From Trichomonas tenax (taxonomy: Eukaryota; Parabasalia; Trichomonadida; Trichomonadidae): DNA of 36,156 nt. Position numbers and translations under genes: made by a program. The notes beneath the pieces are model-generated. The model saw nothing but the letters and a program-made list of their open reading frames with translations. It did not search any database and was not told the DNA's origin. This document shows, piece after piece, positions 1 through 9,045 of the stretch; positions within the stretch are counted from its first letter, which is position 1; each line of letters opens with the position of its first letter. The stretch lies in the NCBI GenBank assembly GCA_023091735.1, contig JALKBU010000508.1:1-36156 (forward strand), read 5' to 3'.

Positions 1-239
1 ACCCCTTCCTTACTTAACATTTATTTTTCTTTTTAAATTTTTCCCCTCTTTTCTTTTCAATTTAAAAAAATTTTTAAATTTAGCCCAGCAAAAAAAGGCA
101 TCCTTTTTTTTTGGATACTTTTCAAAAAAAAAATTTTCAAAACAAACACACAAAAGGAGGGCTGCCGGGGAAAAAAACCCCCCCCCCCCCCCCTCCCCCC
201 CCCCCCCCCCCCCCCACACACACACCTTATTTAGGATTC
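1..239. repeat. Low-complexity A/T and C homopolymer tract
   Basis: The first 239 bases are A/T homopolymers followed by about 35 bases of almost pure C (177-215) and a short CA run. The long reading frame on the minus strand here is only polyglycine from the C run and is not a gene. The tract looks like a low-quality contig end or collapsed simple repeat. Nothing coding is supported. Confidence 0.7.
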
Positions 240-753
240 ATGACCCCAAAATAAGGTGGGGGCTTTATTTCCACACTTTAAGGCTAAAGTGGCAAACGAT
301 ATGGGGATTGTTTTACCGAAAGGGGGCCTGCTATTTTTGGAAGTGTCGAACCAGGGGTTATTTTGAAAAATGGGGTCTGTACGTTAATGAAAAGTGTTGG
401 GCCTCGTTATTTTTCATGTCGACGTTAGGATTTGTACGTTTATTTAATGATCCTAGTTATTTTAAGCGTTGACTTTTGAGGTGTTTTAGAATGTCGGAGC
501 TAACCAAGATTTGCTTTTAATGTAAAATAAAGAGGTAGGAAACAGGAACTCCGTCGATGTTAGGGGGTGTTTTTGAATGATGGGAGGGGTTCCTGGGGTA
601 CCTGGTGCCTGGCTTCTCCAAAATCCATTTTATTTTTTCACTTATTTTCAGAATATTCTGACCTGAAAAAGCTAAACCAAATTTATTTATTATATTATTA
701 TCATATCCTAGGTTAACTAGGAACTAGGAATATATAATATATGGTGAAAATGC
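240..753. other. Gene-free, G-rich stretch of unclear origin
   Basis: No open frame of interest. The plus strand is unusually G-rich for this window. Loosely similar blocks (CCT followed by TATTTT and then GTCGAC- or GTTGAC-like strings) recur near 327, 401 and 451 without a fixed period. This may be a degenerate repeat or poor sequence. I see no gene, RNA or promoter. Confidence 0.4.
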
Positions 754-879
754 ATGCTTGAAAACTTTGCTTCTACACGCAGGCCAGTTCTCAGAGAAGA
801 TTTCAACACAGAAAGCGATGATGAAAAAATCGTCGACGAGCATGACCCCGACTTTTTACCCTCTTCAGATGAAGGATAA
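754..879 (+). pseudogene. Short acidic reading frame, possible transposase N-terminus relic
   Basis: A 41-codon frame from ATG 754 to TAA 877-879 ends in an acidic stretch (DDEKIVDEHDPDFLPSSDEG). Acidic leaders of this kind occur at the N-terminus of DDE transposases such as piggyBac-like proteins, but no catalytic part follows in any frame. A different plus frame over the same bases (758-976) and a minus frame (717-962) are also open, so the choice of frame rests only on composition. The assignment to a transposase is inference. Confidence 0.25.
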
Positions 880-1396
880 AAATTACAAATTGTTTGATTA
901 TAAAGATGATATTTCTTTCTATCAGATTCTATCATGTGTGAACACGTTTGCTGATGAAACATATTTTCACTTATAGCTTGGGCTACAAATTAAACACAAT
1001 TTTTGTAAAATTTTCTTCTTTTAGGTGCAAATGTTTTAAATATCATATTATTAAATAAACACGAATAATGGATATAAGATTTAATTTATGATTTATGATA
1101 TTTTAAGCCGTTGTCTTTAAAATTGAAAAAAATTTTAATCTTTTATAAAAATTACAAAATATGCTAAAAATATCAATATGAATGTACTTAGGGGATTTGC
1201 TTGTATATAATTATTCTTTTTGTAAAGAAAAAAAAACACTTGTTGCATATTATATCTGCAATTTATTCAGCAAAATTTACAGTAATTTTTGAAAATCTAA
1301 AGGATGAAAGGTTGTTGTATACATATAACATCACCTCAAAAAGATAAGATCTTATCGTATGATTCATCGAGAAACACCTAATTTAATGAGGTAAAA
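880..1396. other. Intergenic, AT-rich
   Basis: No gene seen. The only discrete structure is a perfect 14-bp palindrome, GATAAGATCTTATC, at 1343-1356, shortly before the possible HTH relic at 1397. Otherwise plain AT-rich sequence. Confidence 0.5.
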
Positions 1397-1477
1397 ATGG
1401 ACGTTTCTAGAGCGTGTGGAATTGGCAGTAGTGTAGTTGAAATGCGCATTGCCTCTAGTTTATGTATATGGTCATGA
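1397..1477 (+). pseudogene. Helix-turn-helix-like fragment, possible transposase relic
   Basis: The 26-codon frame MDVSRACGIGSSVVEMRIAS... resembles the recognition-helix region of HTH domains found at the N-terminus of Tc1/mariner- and pogo-type transposases (pattern: V-x-R-A-C-G-I-x-x-S-x-V). The frame closes with TGA at 1475-1477, and an in-frame TAA lies a few codons upstream. No DDE motif follows in a readable frame. With the acidic fragment at 754 it could be part of one eroded element, but that is inference from two short matches. Confidence 0.3.
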
Positions 1478-2258
1478 AAAGCGAAAAACTATTTGTTGAT
1501 GGAGATATAACTTGAAACTTTTGAAAAGTCTACACGTGAACATTATTTTTTTGGCCTAGTTTAGCTTTTTGATGTTCATATGTAACTAGCTCACTCGATC
1601 CAGGACAAAAATGCATGGTTGACCGAGTAGATATCTGGTTAATTTGAATATCAAGGTGAAGAAAGTGGTTGTTAGACTATGTAAAGGACACTGGACTGTT
1701 CCTCAGGTTGAAACTAAGAGTTTTGCCGAAGCTCTGACCTCAAGATTAAGGTCTGCCCAGTAGCAACCTCCTGAAAGCATTCATCAAAATGGCCATCGTT
1801 GTGTAAACCTCACAAATTAAGCAGGGGACTTGCATCTTGTCGAACATCTGGGTATTTTGATATATTGCATTCATACTTTACAAATCTCTATAACATAAAA
1901 ATTTATGACTATTAATCAATCACAAATCAGCTCATTTTGAAATTTGGTATTAATGATCAAATTACTTTCCTTGTACAACAAATTAGGTCATATCTATGAT
2001 ATGTCTTACTTTATGCGATAATAAATTTCATTGATGCAATGTCTGAAACAAAGTTTTAAAAAAAGAAATTAAATTGTGTTCATTTTTTGAAGGTTAGATA
2101 ACAGTCTGTGTAATGTCTGATATTCAAGAAGAATAAGTTTTATAAATAAAAAGAAATTCTATTCAGTTAATGAATAAATTGGATAATATAAGAATACTTA
2201 TTGTCAAACGGTAGTATGGATCATAGCGTGGTGGTGGATAAGGATCATAGTCTGGGTA
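1478..2258. other. Intergenic with a weak possible coding relic
   Basis: From about 1640 to 1890 one plus frame reads with only two stops and protein-like composition (for example KGHWTVPQVETKSFAEALTS), possibly the body of the same eroded element, but I recognise no family. The rest is AT-rich. The stretch 2163-2258 is the in-frame continuation of the RRM gene beyond its stop. Confidence 0.3.
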
Positions 2259-2843
2259 TCATGGACGGTCATAATATGGATCATATTCAGGATATCTCGG
2301 GCGGTCATAATATGGATCATATTCAAGATATCTCGGGCGGCGATAATATGGATCATATTCAGGATACCTCGGGCGGTCATTATACGTCTCATATACCGGA
2401 TATCTTGGTGCATCATATCTTGGACCTGGGCGAGGAGGTGGCACATCACGAAGTCTGTCATCGTACCTTCTATCGTAATCGTCATTTCTAGTTCTTTCCT
2501 GATTTTTATTATTTGCTGATGTTTGTGATTTAGTGCGTGAATTTTCACCCTGACCATAGGGCTTGCTACGATGTGCCAATTCGACCTTTAACATGTTAGT
2601 TCCATATTTCGTATCATTTTTGCGTAAAGCTTTGTGAGCCATTTCGTCAGAAGCGAATTCAACAAACGCAAAAGGTGCCAAGTTTTGGTCAGCTTTCCTT
2701 TTAATTGTTATTTTGCAGATTTCACCACAATCTTCGAATATCTTTCTGATGTCCTGTTCAGTGCCGTTCATGCCGAAGCCCTGTACGAAAACATTTGTGC
2801 GTTCTGATAAATCTGTTGATTCAGATTTGGCGTCAGCACTCAT
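2259..2843 (-). CDS. RNA-binding protein, one RRM plus Tyr/Pro/Arg repeat tail
   Basis: 194 residues from ATG 2841-2843. One RRM spans about residues 16-90: RNP2 is NVFVQGF (17-23) and RNP1 is APFAFVEF (56-63), so RNA binding is well supported. A polar Arg/Asn/Gln linker follows (91-125), then a tail of tandem 12-residue units of the type RYPEYDPYYDRP, resembling the low-complexity tails of SR/hnRNP-type splicing and mRNP proteins. The frame closes at a TGA (2259-2261) exactly where other units have CGA (Arg). Beyond it the same frame continues as YPDYDPYPPPRYDPYYR and stays open to 2163, so the reference stop looks like a C-to-T change in the last repeats (or a sequence error). Coding strand AAAAGTGA lies 4-11 bases before the ATG. 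The exact RNA target is unknown. Confidence 0.85.
   Translation of the reverse strand: MSADAKSESTDLSERTNVFVQGFGMNGTEQDIRKIFEDCGEICKITIKRKADQNLAPFAFVEFASDEMAHKALRKNDTKYGTNMLKVELAHRSKPYGQGENSRTKSQTSANNKNQERTRNDDYDRRYDDRLRDVPPPRPGPRYDAPRYPVYETYNDRPRYPEYDPYYRRPRYLEYDPYYDRPRYPEYDPYYDRP
2266..2410 (-). repeat. 36-bp tandem repeat inside the RRM gene
   Basis: Three near-identical 36-bp units begin at 2266, 2302 and 2338, with a diverged fourth at 2374. They encode the Tyr/Pro/Arg 12-mer of the RRM protein tail. The units differ by a few single-base changes, so copy number may vary between strains. It is a coding minisatellite, not a CRISPR array. Confidence 0.85.
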
Positions 2844-3409
2844 TATGTCACTTTTCTATTGCGAAATCTGTGCAAAATTCTTTTATATTTTAATTATAAG
2901 CATTCTATGATATTTTAAATCGATTCAGCACAAAATTTCGCCAAAACATTGATTATTTATTTTGATTATTTTTAATTTCTTCTCAAAATCGAAAAATTTC
3001 ACCGCCCTTATTCATTAAATTCATTTTAGTATTTAACAAAATCATTGTAAAATGGGTCTATATACTTGCTGTTTCACTTTTTACGATATAACAACGTTAA
3101 AATTCTAAGGCTAACATTGAAAATATGAACCTTAAAAATTTAAATGACCAATGTTAAACTTTACATGACAGAGAATATTTAAAAAAATGATGGTAATTTT
3201 ATAATTTTTTCCCCTTCATTTTTCAGTTGAAATGCAACATTATAAAGTTATACCAGCAAAATATAACAATCACTTTTCAAACATGAATGCATTACACCAT
3301 CAAAACCTTTATATTGATAAAGATATTAATCAAAATGAATATTGATTCATTAAAAGGTATTATTCTGAGTGATTTCTTTATACCAGAGATATAGCTGCAC
3401 TAATGCAAG
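2844..3409. other. Intergenic region with one promoter-like motif
   Basis: Promoter side of the RRM gene. The motif TTTACATGACA occurs at 3160-3170, 317 bases upstream of the RRM ATG. The plus strand has TCACTTTT at 2848-2855 and 3270-3277; the second precedes a 20-codon frame described separately. Nothing else recognised. Confidence 0.45.
3283..3345 (+). other. 20-codon ORF behind an initiator-like element
   Basis: ATG 3283 opens a 20-residue frame ending at TGA 3343-3345. An initiator-like TCACTTTT lies at 3270-3277, placing the ATG 11 bases after the putative A+1, the usual spacing in trichomonad genes. The peptide matches nothing I know. It may be the stranded promoter and start of a lost gene, or chance. 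Confidence 0.2.
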
Positions 3410-4750
3410 TTATAAATCCTTATTAAATAACCCAGTTTTACCATATCTATTTGGATTATAATTCATTTTATTAATTGCTCTAAACATGCAATGAAATGAT
3501 TCTTTAAATGAAGCACCTATTGCAGATGAATCGAAATGTGTAAATAAAAGTTCTTCAGGTCCTTTAGCAAATAAGATTTTTACCTTTATAATGCATCATT
3601 CAAAATGTCTAAGGAGTAAATTTCTTATTTCAGGATTTGTAGATGCTTGCAAAATACTTTCTCCACCTTCAGCTACAGCATTGACATCTATTAATGGAAG
3701 AGATAATAAATATTCACAGACATCATAATATTCAAAACACGCTGCATAATAAAGAGTCGTCTGGTTGAGTGAATCTGGCAAATTCGGATCAACATTCGGT
3801 AACCTCGAAAAGTGTTTCACAGCTTCAAAATTCCCAGTATAACAGAACCACAGAAAAGAAGTGCCTTTCTGTGTATCATGATGCAAATAATCAGCTCCAG
3901 CTTCAACAAGCATCTTTGCTAATTCAAAGTTATTTTTTCGTGCTGCCATTGTGAGAATACTATCGCATATACGACTTGAAGTTACATCGCAATACTTTTC
4001 TTTCATTGCAAACTCCATTGCTTCATAATCTTTTCATTCAGCGATTATTTTTAATCTCGAATAAATTTCTTGAAAATTATCATCCGTCTTTTGTATTTTT
4101 GTAAGTTCTTTGATGTTCTTGTTTTGATAAACATGAGAAGATTTTGTATTCAAGTTTTTAATGCTTTCTTTTACGCCATTAATTTCTGCAATGTATTTTT
4201 TCCTCTCTGACTCTAAGCAGTCCAATAATTGTCTGTTTTCTTGTTCGATACTTGCAATTTTTTGAAATGATAAATTTAACTTGTCTTGAAGTTCACTCAT
4301 ATATAAACTATCATCTGATGAGATGCTATTGATGTCTTCATTGTTAAAAAATATTTTGCATTTTTGAAATTTGTTTCCTGAGGCGTTGTACATTCCTAAT
4401 ATACTGCCTATGATGTTGCAGATAGGGTCTAAGCATTTAATATAAAATATTGTGTTAATTGAATGTATTAATTAAATTATTTTTTGAATTTTTGGTTTTC
4501 CGTTATAATAGAGCTCAATATTCATTTCCTTGAAAATATTAAAACTATCTTCAAGGCTATAATAGTCTTTTGACTTTAGAATAATATAAATTGCATGAAC
4601 AACACTTAATCTTGACTTTCCAATCACCATTTTAAGCGTTTCAACACTAACAATATCCATCAATGTGTTGTTATCTATCAAAGAAGAAATATACTCAAAG
4701 CTCAGAAAAAATGTCACTTTTATATCCAATCATAAAGTCATTATTCAAAT
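3410..4750 (-). pseudogene. Coiled-coil plus ankyrin protein, decayed (nonsense only)
   Basis: One minus frame runs without a frameshift from about 4729 to 3410, broken only by stops at 4472 (TAA), 4034 (TGA) and 3596 (TGA). It holds a BACK-like helical part (about 4472-4729), a coiled coil rich in E/K/L/Q (about 4140-4320), then two or three ankyrin repeats (about 3596-4000; for example NNFELAKMLVEAGADYLHHD and TTLYYAACFEYYDVCEYLLS), and a tail to 3410. The architecture matches the large trichomonad family in which a BTB-like N-terminus and coiled coil precede ankyrins. The N-terminal domain is missing. The upstream neighbour is a relic of the same superfamily in the same frame. Because all lesions are single stops, sequence error or very recent death should be considered. 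Confidence 0.65.
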
Positions 4751-5925
4751 TTAATTCTTCCAAAAAAATTCAAAATGGATAAAATTGGCATAAGCAGTAC
4801 CACCTCCATTTCCTTCAACTTGAAATTTAATATATCGATAAAACTTTGTTTCTGGACATTGAAATGTTTTCAATTTTGCTTCATTATAATAATTAAACTC
4901 ATTTTTATGGATTTATTCCCATTTTGAACCATCTTGGCTTCCCCTTAAAGAATATCATATCGAAGAGAGCTTGTTTTTTGAATTTTTTACCCAATCGAAT
5001 GAAAAGCCGGTTATTATGACTTTATTTGCCTTGAAATCAAATGTTATATAATATCAGCTACAATATCTTATATACCATGAATACTTGGAATTATAATCAA
5101 TCATATTTTTGTAGCCACTTTCTGCATTTGTACTGATATTAACAATGTTAAAATCAAACAGTGTTTTGCAATTAAAGAGTTCTTGAAGAGAATAGAATAT
5201 TCCTTTAAATGGTTCATTGGAATATTCACAACACATTAAACGAGGAAAATGTTTATCATCTCTTTGGATGATTTTTGGGTTTATGAAGTCCCAGAGATAC
5301 TTAATCATCGCATTAATGGTTGATATTTTTGTAATGAGTTCCTCAAATTTTATGAGCATTTCCTTAGATACAAAATCAATATTAAGATGTGGCACAACCT
5401 CCATGAAATCATAGTTTGCTTCAATCAATCTGATAGCAAGTGAAAATATTTGTACTTCATTTTTAACCATCAACTTTTCACTACCAAGATAATCAATTAA
5501 TGTTTTTGGACCTTTTTCTGAAAAGAAAGTGAACAAATTATCTTCTGGAATCTTGTAAAAGTTCTCTGCAATGAGGTTTAGTTATTTTTCAGGATTTCAA
5601 TACACTTCTGTAACCTTTATATTTTCAAAAACATTTTCGATTGTTAGTTCTTGGTTAGATAAATATTGAACATATGGATCAATGAAAACAGAGATTCACA
5701 CTTCTTCTCCAATCAAAAAGTACTCCAATAATAATAACTCTCCAGGATATATTTTCGAATATTCACCTTTAGCAAAGAGTTTTTCAGCTGATTCCATAAT
5801 GGGTTCATCCTCGAATCCGATTTCGAAATGAAATTCGTGAATTGTCTGATCTGCAATATAAGCATTATAAATTTTATCCGAAACAACAATTGCGTGATTA
5901 ATAGGAGACTCGTTAAAAAATCGAC
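4751..5925 (-). pseudogene. BTB/BACK-like protein with discoidin-like C-terminus, decayed
   Basis: One minus frame covers a partial BTB-like domain (about 5600-5925), a BACK-like helical region (about 5150-5570) and a C-terminal discoidin/F5-8C-like domain (about 4751-5150) ending WKN. Recognisable strands of the last are ITGFSFDWV, LRGSQDGSKWE and FYRYIKFQVEGNGGGTAYAN. In-frame stops sit at 5696, 5597, 5582, 5054, 4955 and 4913; the natural stop is TAA 4751-4753. No indel is needed across nearly 1.2 kb. The N-terminus is truncated at a join with the next relic. Three stops can be explained by comparison with the neighbouring paralogue (GAG, GAA or GGG in one copy, stop in the other). Function of the family is unknown; the BTB/BACK part suggests protein interaction. 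Confidence 0.65.
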
Positions 5926-6507
5926 GAATTCCTTGGGACTCTTCTTTGAAAAGAATTCGAATAAATCATCTTCTAGGATTTTGTAATAATTTTCAATAAT
6001 GAATTCGAACTCTTTGTCAGGATTCCCGTATTTCTATGCAACCATTATGTTATTAAAAACGTTTTCAATTGTGAGTTCTTGATTCTTTTTGTACTCAACA
6101 TATGGCTCAATGAATAAAACGATTCTCATATTTTCTCCAATCTTGAAGAAGTCCTCCAATTGCCTTCCACGGATTTTCTTTGAATATTCTCCTTTCATAA
6201 ATAGCTTTTCAACAACCTTCAATACGTTGTCATCCTCAAGATCAATGTCAAAGTGGAATTCACAAATTGTTGGATCTGTTATATAAGCATTGTATATTTT
6301 CTCTGAAATAACCATTTCGTGATTCATTAGGCATTTTATTGCTTTGCCATTGATATGGATTTTGCAAACGTCGTTATTTTTGTAAGTCGCAGATCTCAAA
6401 ATCATAACGTCTTTGTTCATTTTCTTTAATTTTGACTTAACGATAGGATTTGACTTCGTCGATTTTCGCCTTTTTAAAAGCATTTCAAGACTTTTTGCAT
6501 TTGACAA
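5926..6507 (-). pseudogene. Partial BTB-like protein, truncated paralogue of the neighbour
   Basis: The open part runs from upstream of 6483 to TAG 6034-6036. The likeliest ATG is at 6481-6483; the frame upstream to 6507 lacks an ATG. A basic leader is followed by a BTB-like fold with the motifs CKIHINGKAI, NHEMVISEKIYNAYI and EFHFDIDLEDD. After the TAG the same frame continues as KYGNPDKEFEFIIENYYKIL for about 35 codons of BACK-like sequence and then runs into the middle of the neighbouring copy's BTB domain near 5917-5930. The two copies share most of the stretch around QELTIENVF. This is a tandem duplication with an internal deletion. Both copies are broken. Confidence 0.6.
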
Positions 6508-6800
6508 ATCAATTATATAACAGAAATCTACACATCTATCATTATTTTAACAAAAAATATATCAATATAAATTTTGAAATGTATATATTTTCAAAAAACC
6601 ATCAAAGATTAAGATTTAAAACAACAAGAATATCCATATCATAACCACACAAATAAAATTCACAAACTGTTTCAATTTTAAAATTCTTATAATTTTTTAA
6701 TTAGCTCAATTATATATTACAATTATTGAAGTGAAGAAAAAGAAATATGTTTTGTAATAAGCTATGCTAAAACCAATCCTAATTTTATTCAATGTCTTGT
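6508..6800. other. Intergenic, AT-rich
   Basis: Separates the BTB-like relics from the 3' end of the ribosomal protein gene. No open frame with protein-like composition, no repeat and no RNA gene seen. Confidence 0.5.
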
Positions 6801-7268
6801 TTAGAAGACACGGAATTGCCTCTTATCAGCACCTACGGCTGCTGGCTTAACAGAGATAACGTTAAAGTGGACAGTCTTAGATAATGGGCGGCATTCGGCA
6901 ATAGTAACTAAATCGCCTTCCTTGACGAGGAACGCTGGAGAGATGTGGGATGGGATCTTTGTGTGGCGCTTCTCGAAACGCTTGTACTTGCGGATCCACT
7001 GAAGATAATCGCGGCGAACGATGATTGTGCGGCGCATCTTTGTGGAAACGACAACACCACGGAGGACGCGGCCACGGATGGAGACTGTGCCTGTGAATGG
7101 GCACTTAGCATCGATGTAGTCACGATCTTCAGCTGTCTTTGGTGTCTCGATGCGGAGGCCGATGGACTTGACGTAGCGCTGCTTCTTCTCGGCGTTGGCA
7201 TGCTTCTTTGAAGCGAGGAAGAGCTGTGGCTGCTTCTGGAAGGCACGTTCTGTCTGGACTGTTGACAT
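6801..7268 (-). CDS. RPS11: 40S ribosomal protein S11 (uS17)
   Basis: 155 residues, full length for eukaryotic uS17. The N-terminal [13 protein letters not shown], the central [19 protein letters not shown], the RNA-binding segment [21 protein letters not shown] and [14 protein letters not shown] are hallmark blocks of the family. The protein binds 18S rRNA in the small ribosomal subunit. The start is the first ATG and preserves the conserved N-terminus. The gene has strongly biased, GC-richer codon use than its flanks, as expected for high expression. It is divergent from the SPO11 gene with a 601-bp gap that carries a regularly spaced 11-bp motif array beginning 100 bases upstream of the ATG. 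Confidence 0.97.
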   Translation of the reverse strand: MSTVQTERAFQKQPQLFLASKKHANAEKKQRYVKSIGLRIETPKTAEDRDYIDAKCPFTGTVSIRGRVLRGVVVSTKMRRTIIVRRDYLQWIRKYKRFEKRHTKIPSHISPAFLVKEGDLVTIAECRPLSKTVHFNVISVKPAAVGADKRQFRVF

Positions 7269-7367
7269 CTAGAACAAAGGTCAAGACATTTGTAAACCTC
7301 TCAAATTGCTTGGGCGTTTGTAAACATTTGAATAATTTTCTGTCAAACCAAGCTTTACACACCACTA

Positions 7368-7443
7368 TTTACACGGCTTTTTTATAAAATTTACATGACG
7401 TTTTTATATTATTTACTTGGCATTTTAATGATTTTACTTGACA
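7368..7443. promoter_or_regulatory. Helically phased TTTACWTGNCA-type array
   Basis: Four related 10-11-mers begin at 7368 (TTTACACGGC), 7390 (TTTACATGACG), 7412 (TTTACTTGGCA) and 7433 (TTTACTTGACA), spaced 22, 22 and 21 bp, two helical turns apart, on the same strand. A weaker unit, TTTACACACC, is at 7354. The array lies 100-175 bp before the RPS11 ATG and about 430 bp before the SPO11 ATG. Regulatory function is inference from spacing, position and recurrence of the motif elsewhere in the window. Confidence 0.5.
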
Positions 7444-7839
7444 TTGTTGATTTCATTTTCTTCTTTTACGTATATAAACATTTATAGTTATGCTTGAGTT
7501 ACGTAATGAGTGTAGCATAGGTATGTATAACTTTTTTAATGAATTGCTGTTACACAATATCAATTTCGATAAAATGTAATTTAATTTTCATTCAATTTTG
7601 TTCCACTTGGTGTCATATAGAATTATAGAAAGGATAGAAAATATTAATGTGACACAAAATCGGAAATGATGCTAACGAATGTATGAATTCAGTTAATTCA
7701 ATATATATTTAGGTTTTACGTACTTGATAATGCAATAATATGTTTGTCAATATAATAAAATGTTTGTTGGTTCATATTAAAATTGAAAATATTCACGCTA
7801 TTCCACTCAAAACTCAATGAATTATATTATGATTATTTG

Positions 7840-7847
7840 TCACTTTT
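7840..7847 (+). promoter_or_regulatory. Initiator-like TCACTTTT of the SPO11 gene
   Basis: TCACTTTT fits the trichomonad initiator consensus TCA(+1)Y(T/A), placing the start A at 7842, 28 bases before the ATG. The composite upstream sequence TTATTTGTCACTTTT overlaps the recurring TTTACWTGNCA-type motif. Confidence 0.5.
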
Positions 7848-7869
7848 CGTGATGCGATGATTAAAATTT

Positions 7870-9018
7870 ATGTTGGAATCATTCAATGAAGCTAATCTTC
7901 ATTCGATTGACACCGAAAACGACGAAAAAGACAATTCTGCCAATACTGACTGGATTGTGAGCTTCTGCACAACGAATACGATATCTAAAGAAGAAGTTGT
8001 TTCAAGAATCAGGAATTTGTTTGTGATATTTGTAAATAAGTGCAAAGACCTCGATAGCGATATCTCTGTTCCTACAAATCCTCAAGCATCGGCAAAGAAC
8101 AGCCAAGTTGATCCAATTCTTGGAACAATTGTTCAGTATGAGGAAGATTCCAAATATATGCTTTCATTTACCCAAAACCCAAAGGGGTTCGCTATATTTA
8201 TGAAGGTTTTATCTGTTGTTTATTGTTCTTTGTTGAATGGAGAAATTATTTCGAAAAGATCAATATATTATAGAGATCCAACTCTTTTTGGAACCCAGGA
8301 TGCTGTAGATTCAGCAATTGAAAAAGTTTGCAGGTCTTTGGAAGTTAATAGAACCGCATTAGGTGTAATTTCATGTCCAAGATCTTTTGTTGCTGGTCCT
8401 GTTCAATGGGAAGATGAATTAGGGAACATAATTGATGTTAGCTCTCATATTGCTCCAGTTCCTGCATTAGTTGACCAAATTGTCAAAGTACAAACAAAAG
8501 CAGTTGCAGTTTTAGTTATCGAAAAAGAAAGCATATTCATGAGAATTGCACAATCAAACATAGTCAAAGAGGTAATATTGGTTACACCAAGAGGAGTTCC
8601 TGACTACAACACTCGATATTTCGTGAGATTGCTTGAAGATTCTTTGAATATTCCAGTTCTCGGTTTGTTCGATGGAGATGCTTACGGAGCCTTTATTATG
8701 CATCTTTTCAGGTACGGAAGCATGGCAGCAGCTCATGATGGACTTTCTCTTGCATGCCCACACATCATGTGGCTCGGAGTTAGACCAAGCGATATCAGCA
8801 GACTTCCTTTCAGAGAAACAAGAGAGCTAACGAGGAATGAAGAAAAAGTCATCAAAAAATTGATTGCTCATCCACATATATCTGAAGAGTGGAGGGAAGA
8901 GTTCCGTTTACTATTGCAGAATAAAAGAACAGCTGAGATTGAAGCATTGTGTAATTCAACGAATTACTTAATGGACTTCTATTTACCGCAAAAATTTGCA
9001 AATCATGATTGGTTTTAA
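7870..9018 (+). CDS. SPO11: Spo11 / topoisomerase VI subunit A-like meiotic endonuclease
   Basis: 382 residues, a usual length for Spo11. The winged-helix part carries KRSIYYRDPTLFG (about 129-141), with the tyrosine pair Y133/Y134 that in Spo11/TopoVIA supplies the nucleophile attacking DNA (the second is the expected one). The Toprim part has VLVIEKESIF (E218) and LGLFDGDAYG (D268, D270), the metal-binding acidic residues, with VTPRGVPDYNTR between them. All catalytic positions are present, so it should be active. Spo11 makes the programmed double-strand breaks that start meiotic recombination. Trichomonads are mostly regarded as clonal, yet meiotic genes are reported from their genomes. 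The ATG is the first in frame and lies 28 bases after an initiator-like TCACTTTT. The 3' end faces the convergent gene at 9046, only 27 bases away. Confidence 0.93.
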   Translation: MLESFNEANLHSIDTENDEKDNSANTDWIVSFCTTNTISKEEVVSRIRNLFVIFVNKCKDLDSDISVPTNPQASAKNSQVDPILGTIVQYEEDSKYMLSFTQNPKGFAIFMKVLSVVYCSLLNGEIISKRSIYYRDPTLFGTQDAVDSAIEKVCRSLEVNRTALGVISCPRSFVAGPVQWEDELGNIIDVSSHIAPVPALVDQIVKVQTKAVAVLVIEKESIFMRIAQSNIVKEVILVTPRGVPDYNTRYFVRLLEDSLNIPVLGLFDGDAYGAFIMHLFRYGSMAAAHDGLSLACPHIMWLGVRPSDISRLPFRETRELTRNEEKVIKKLIAHPHISEEWREEFRLLLQNKRTAEIEALCNSTNYLMDFYLPQKFANHDWF

Positions 9019-9045
9019 TTTTCAAACTTTACTAAGTAAAAAACA

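Noticed and set aside
10..225. Glycine-rich minus-strand reading frame
   Set aside because: It is only the translation of the C homopolymer run.
2266..2410. Regular 36-bp repeats, as in a CRISPR array
   Set aside because: The units are contiguous without spacers and encode the tail of the RRM protein.
3410..5925. Reassigned stop codons as the explanation for the in-frame stops
   Set aside because: TAA, TGA and TAG all occur, and intact genes in the window use all as normal terminators.
6877..7246. Open frames overlapping RPS11 on both strands
   Set aside because: Shadows of the GC-biased ribosomal protein gene, which matches uS17 end to end.
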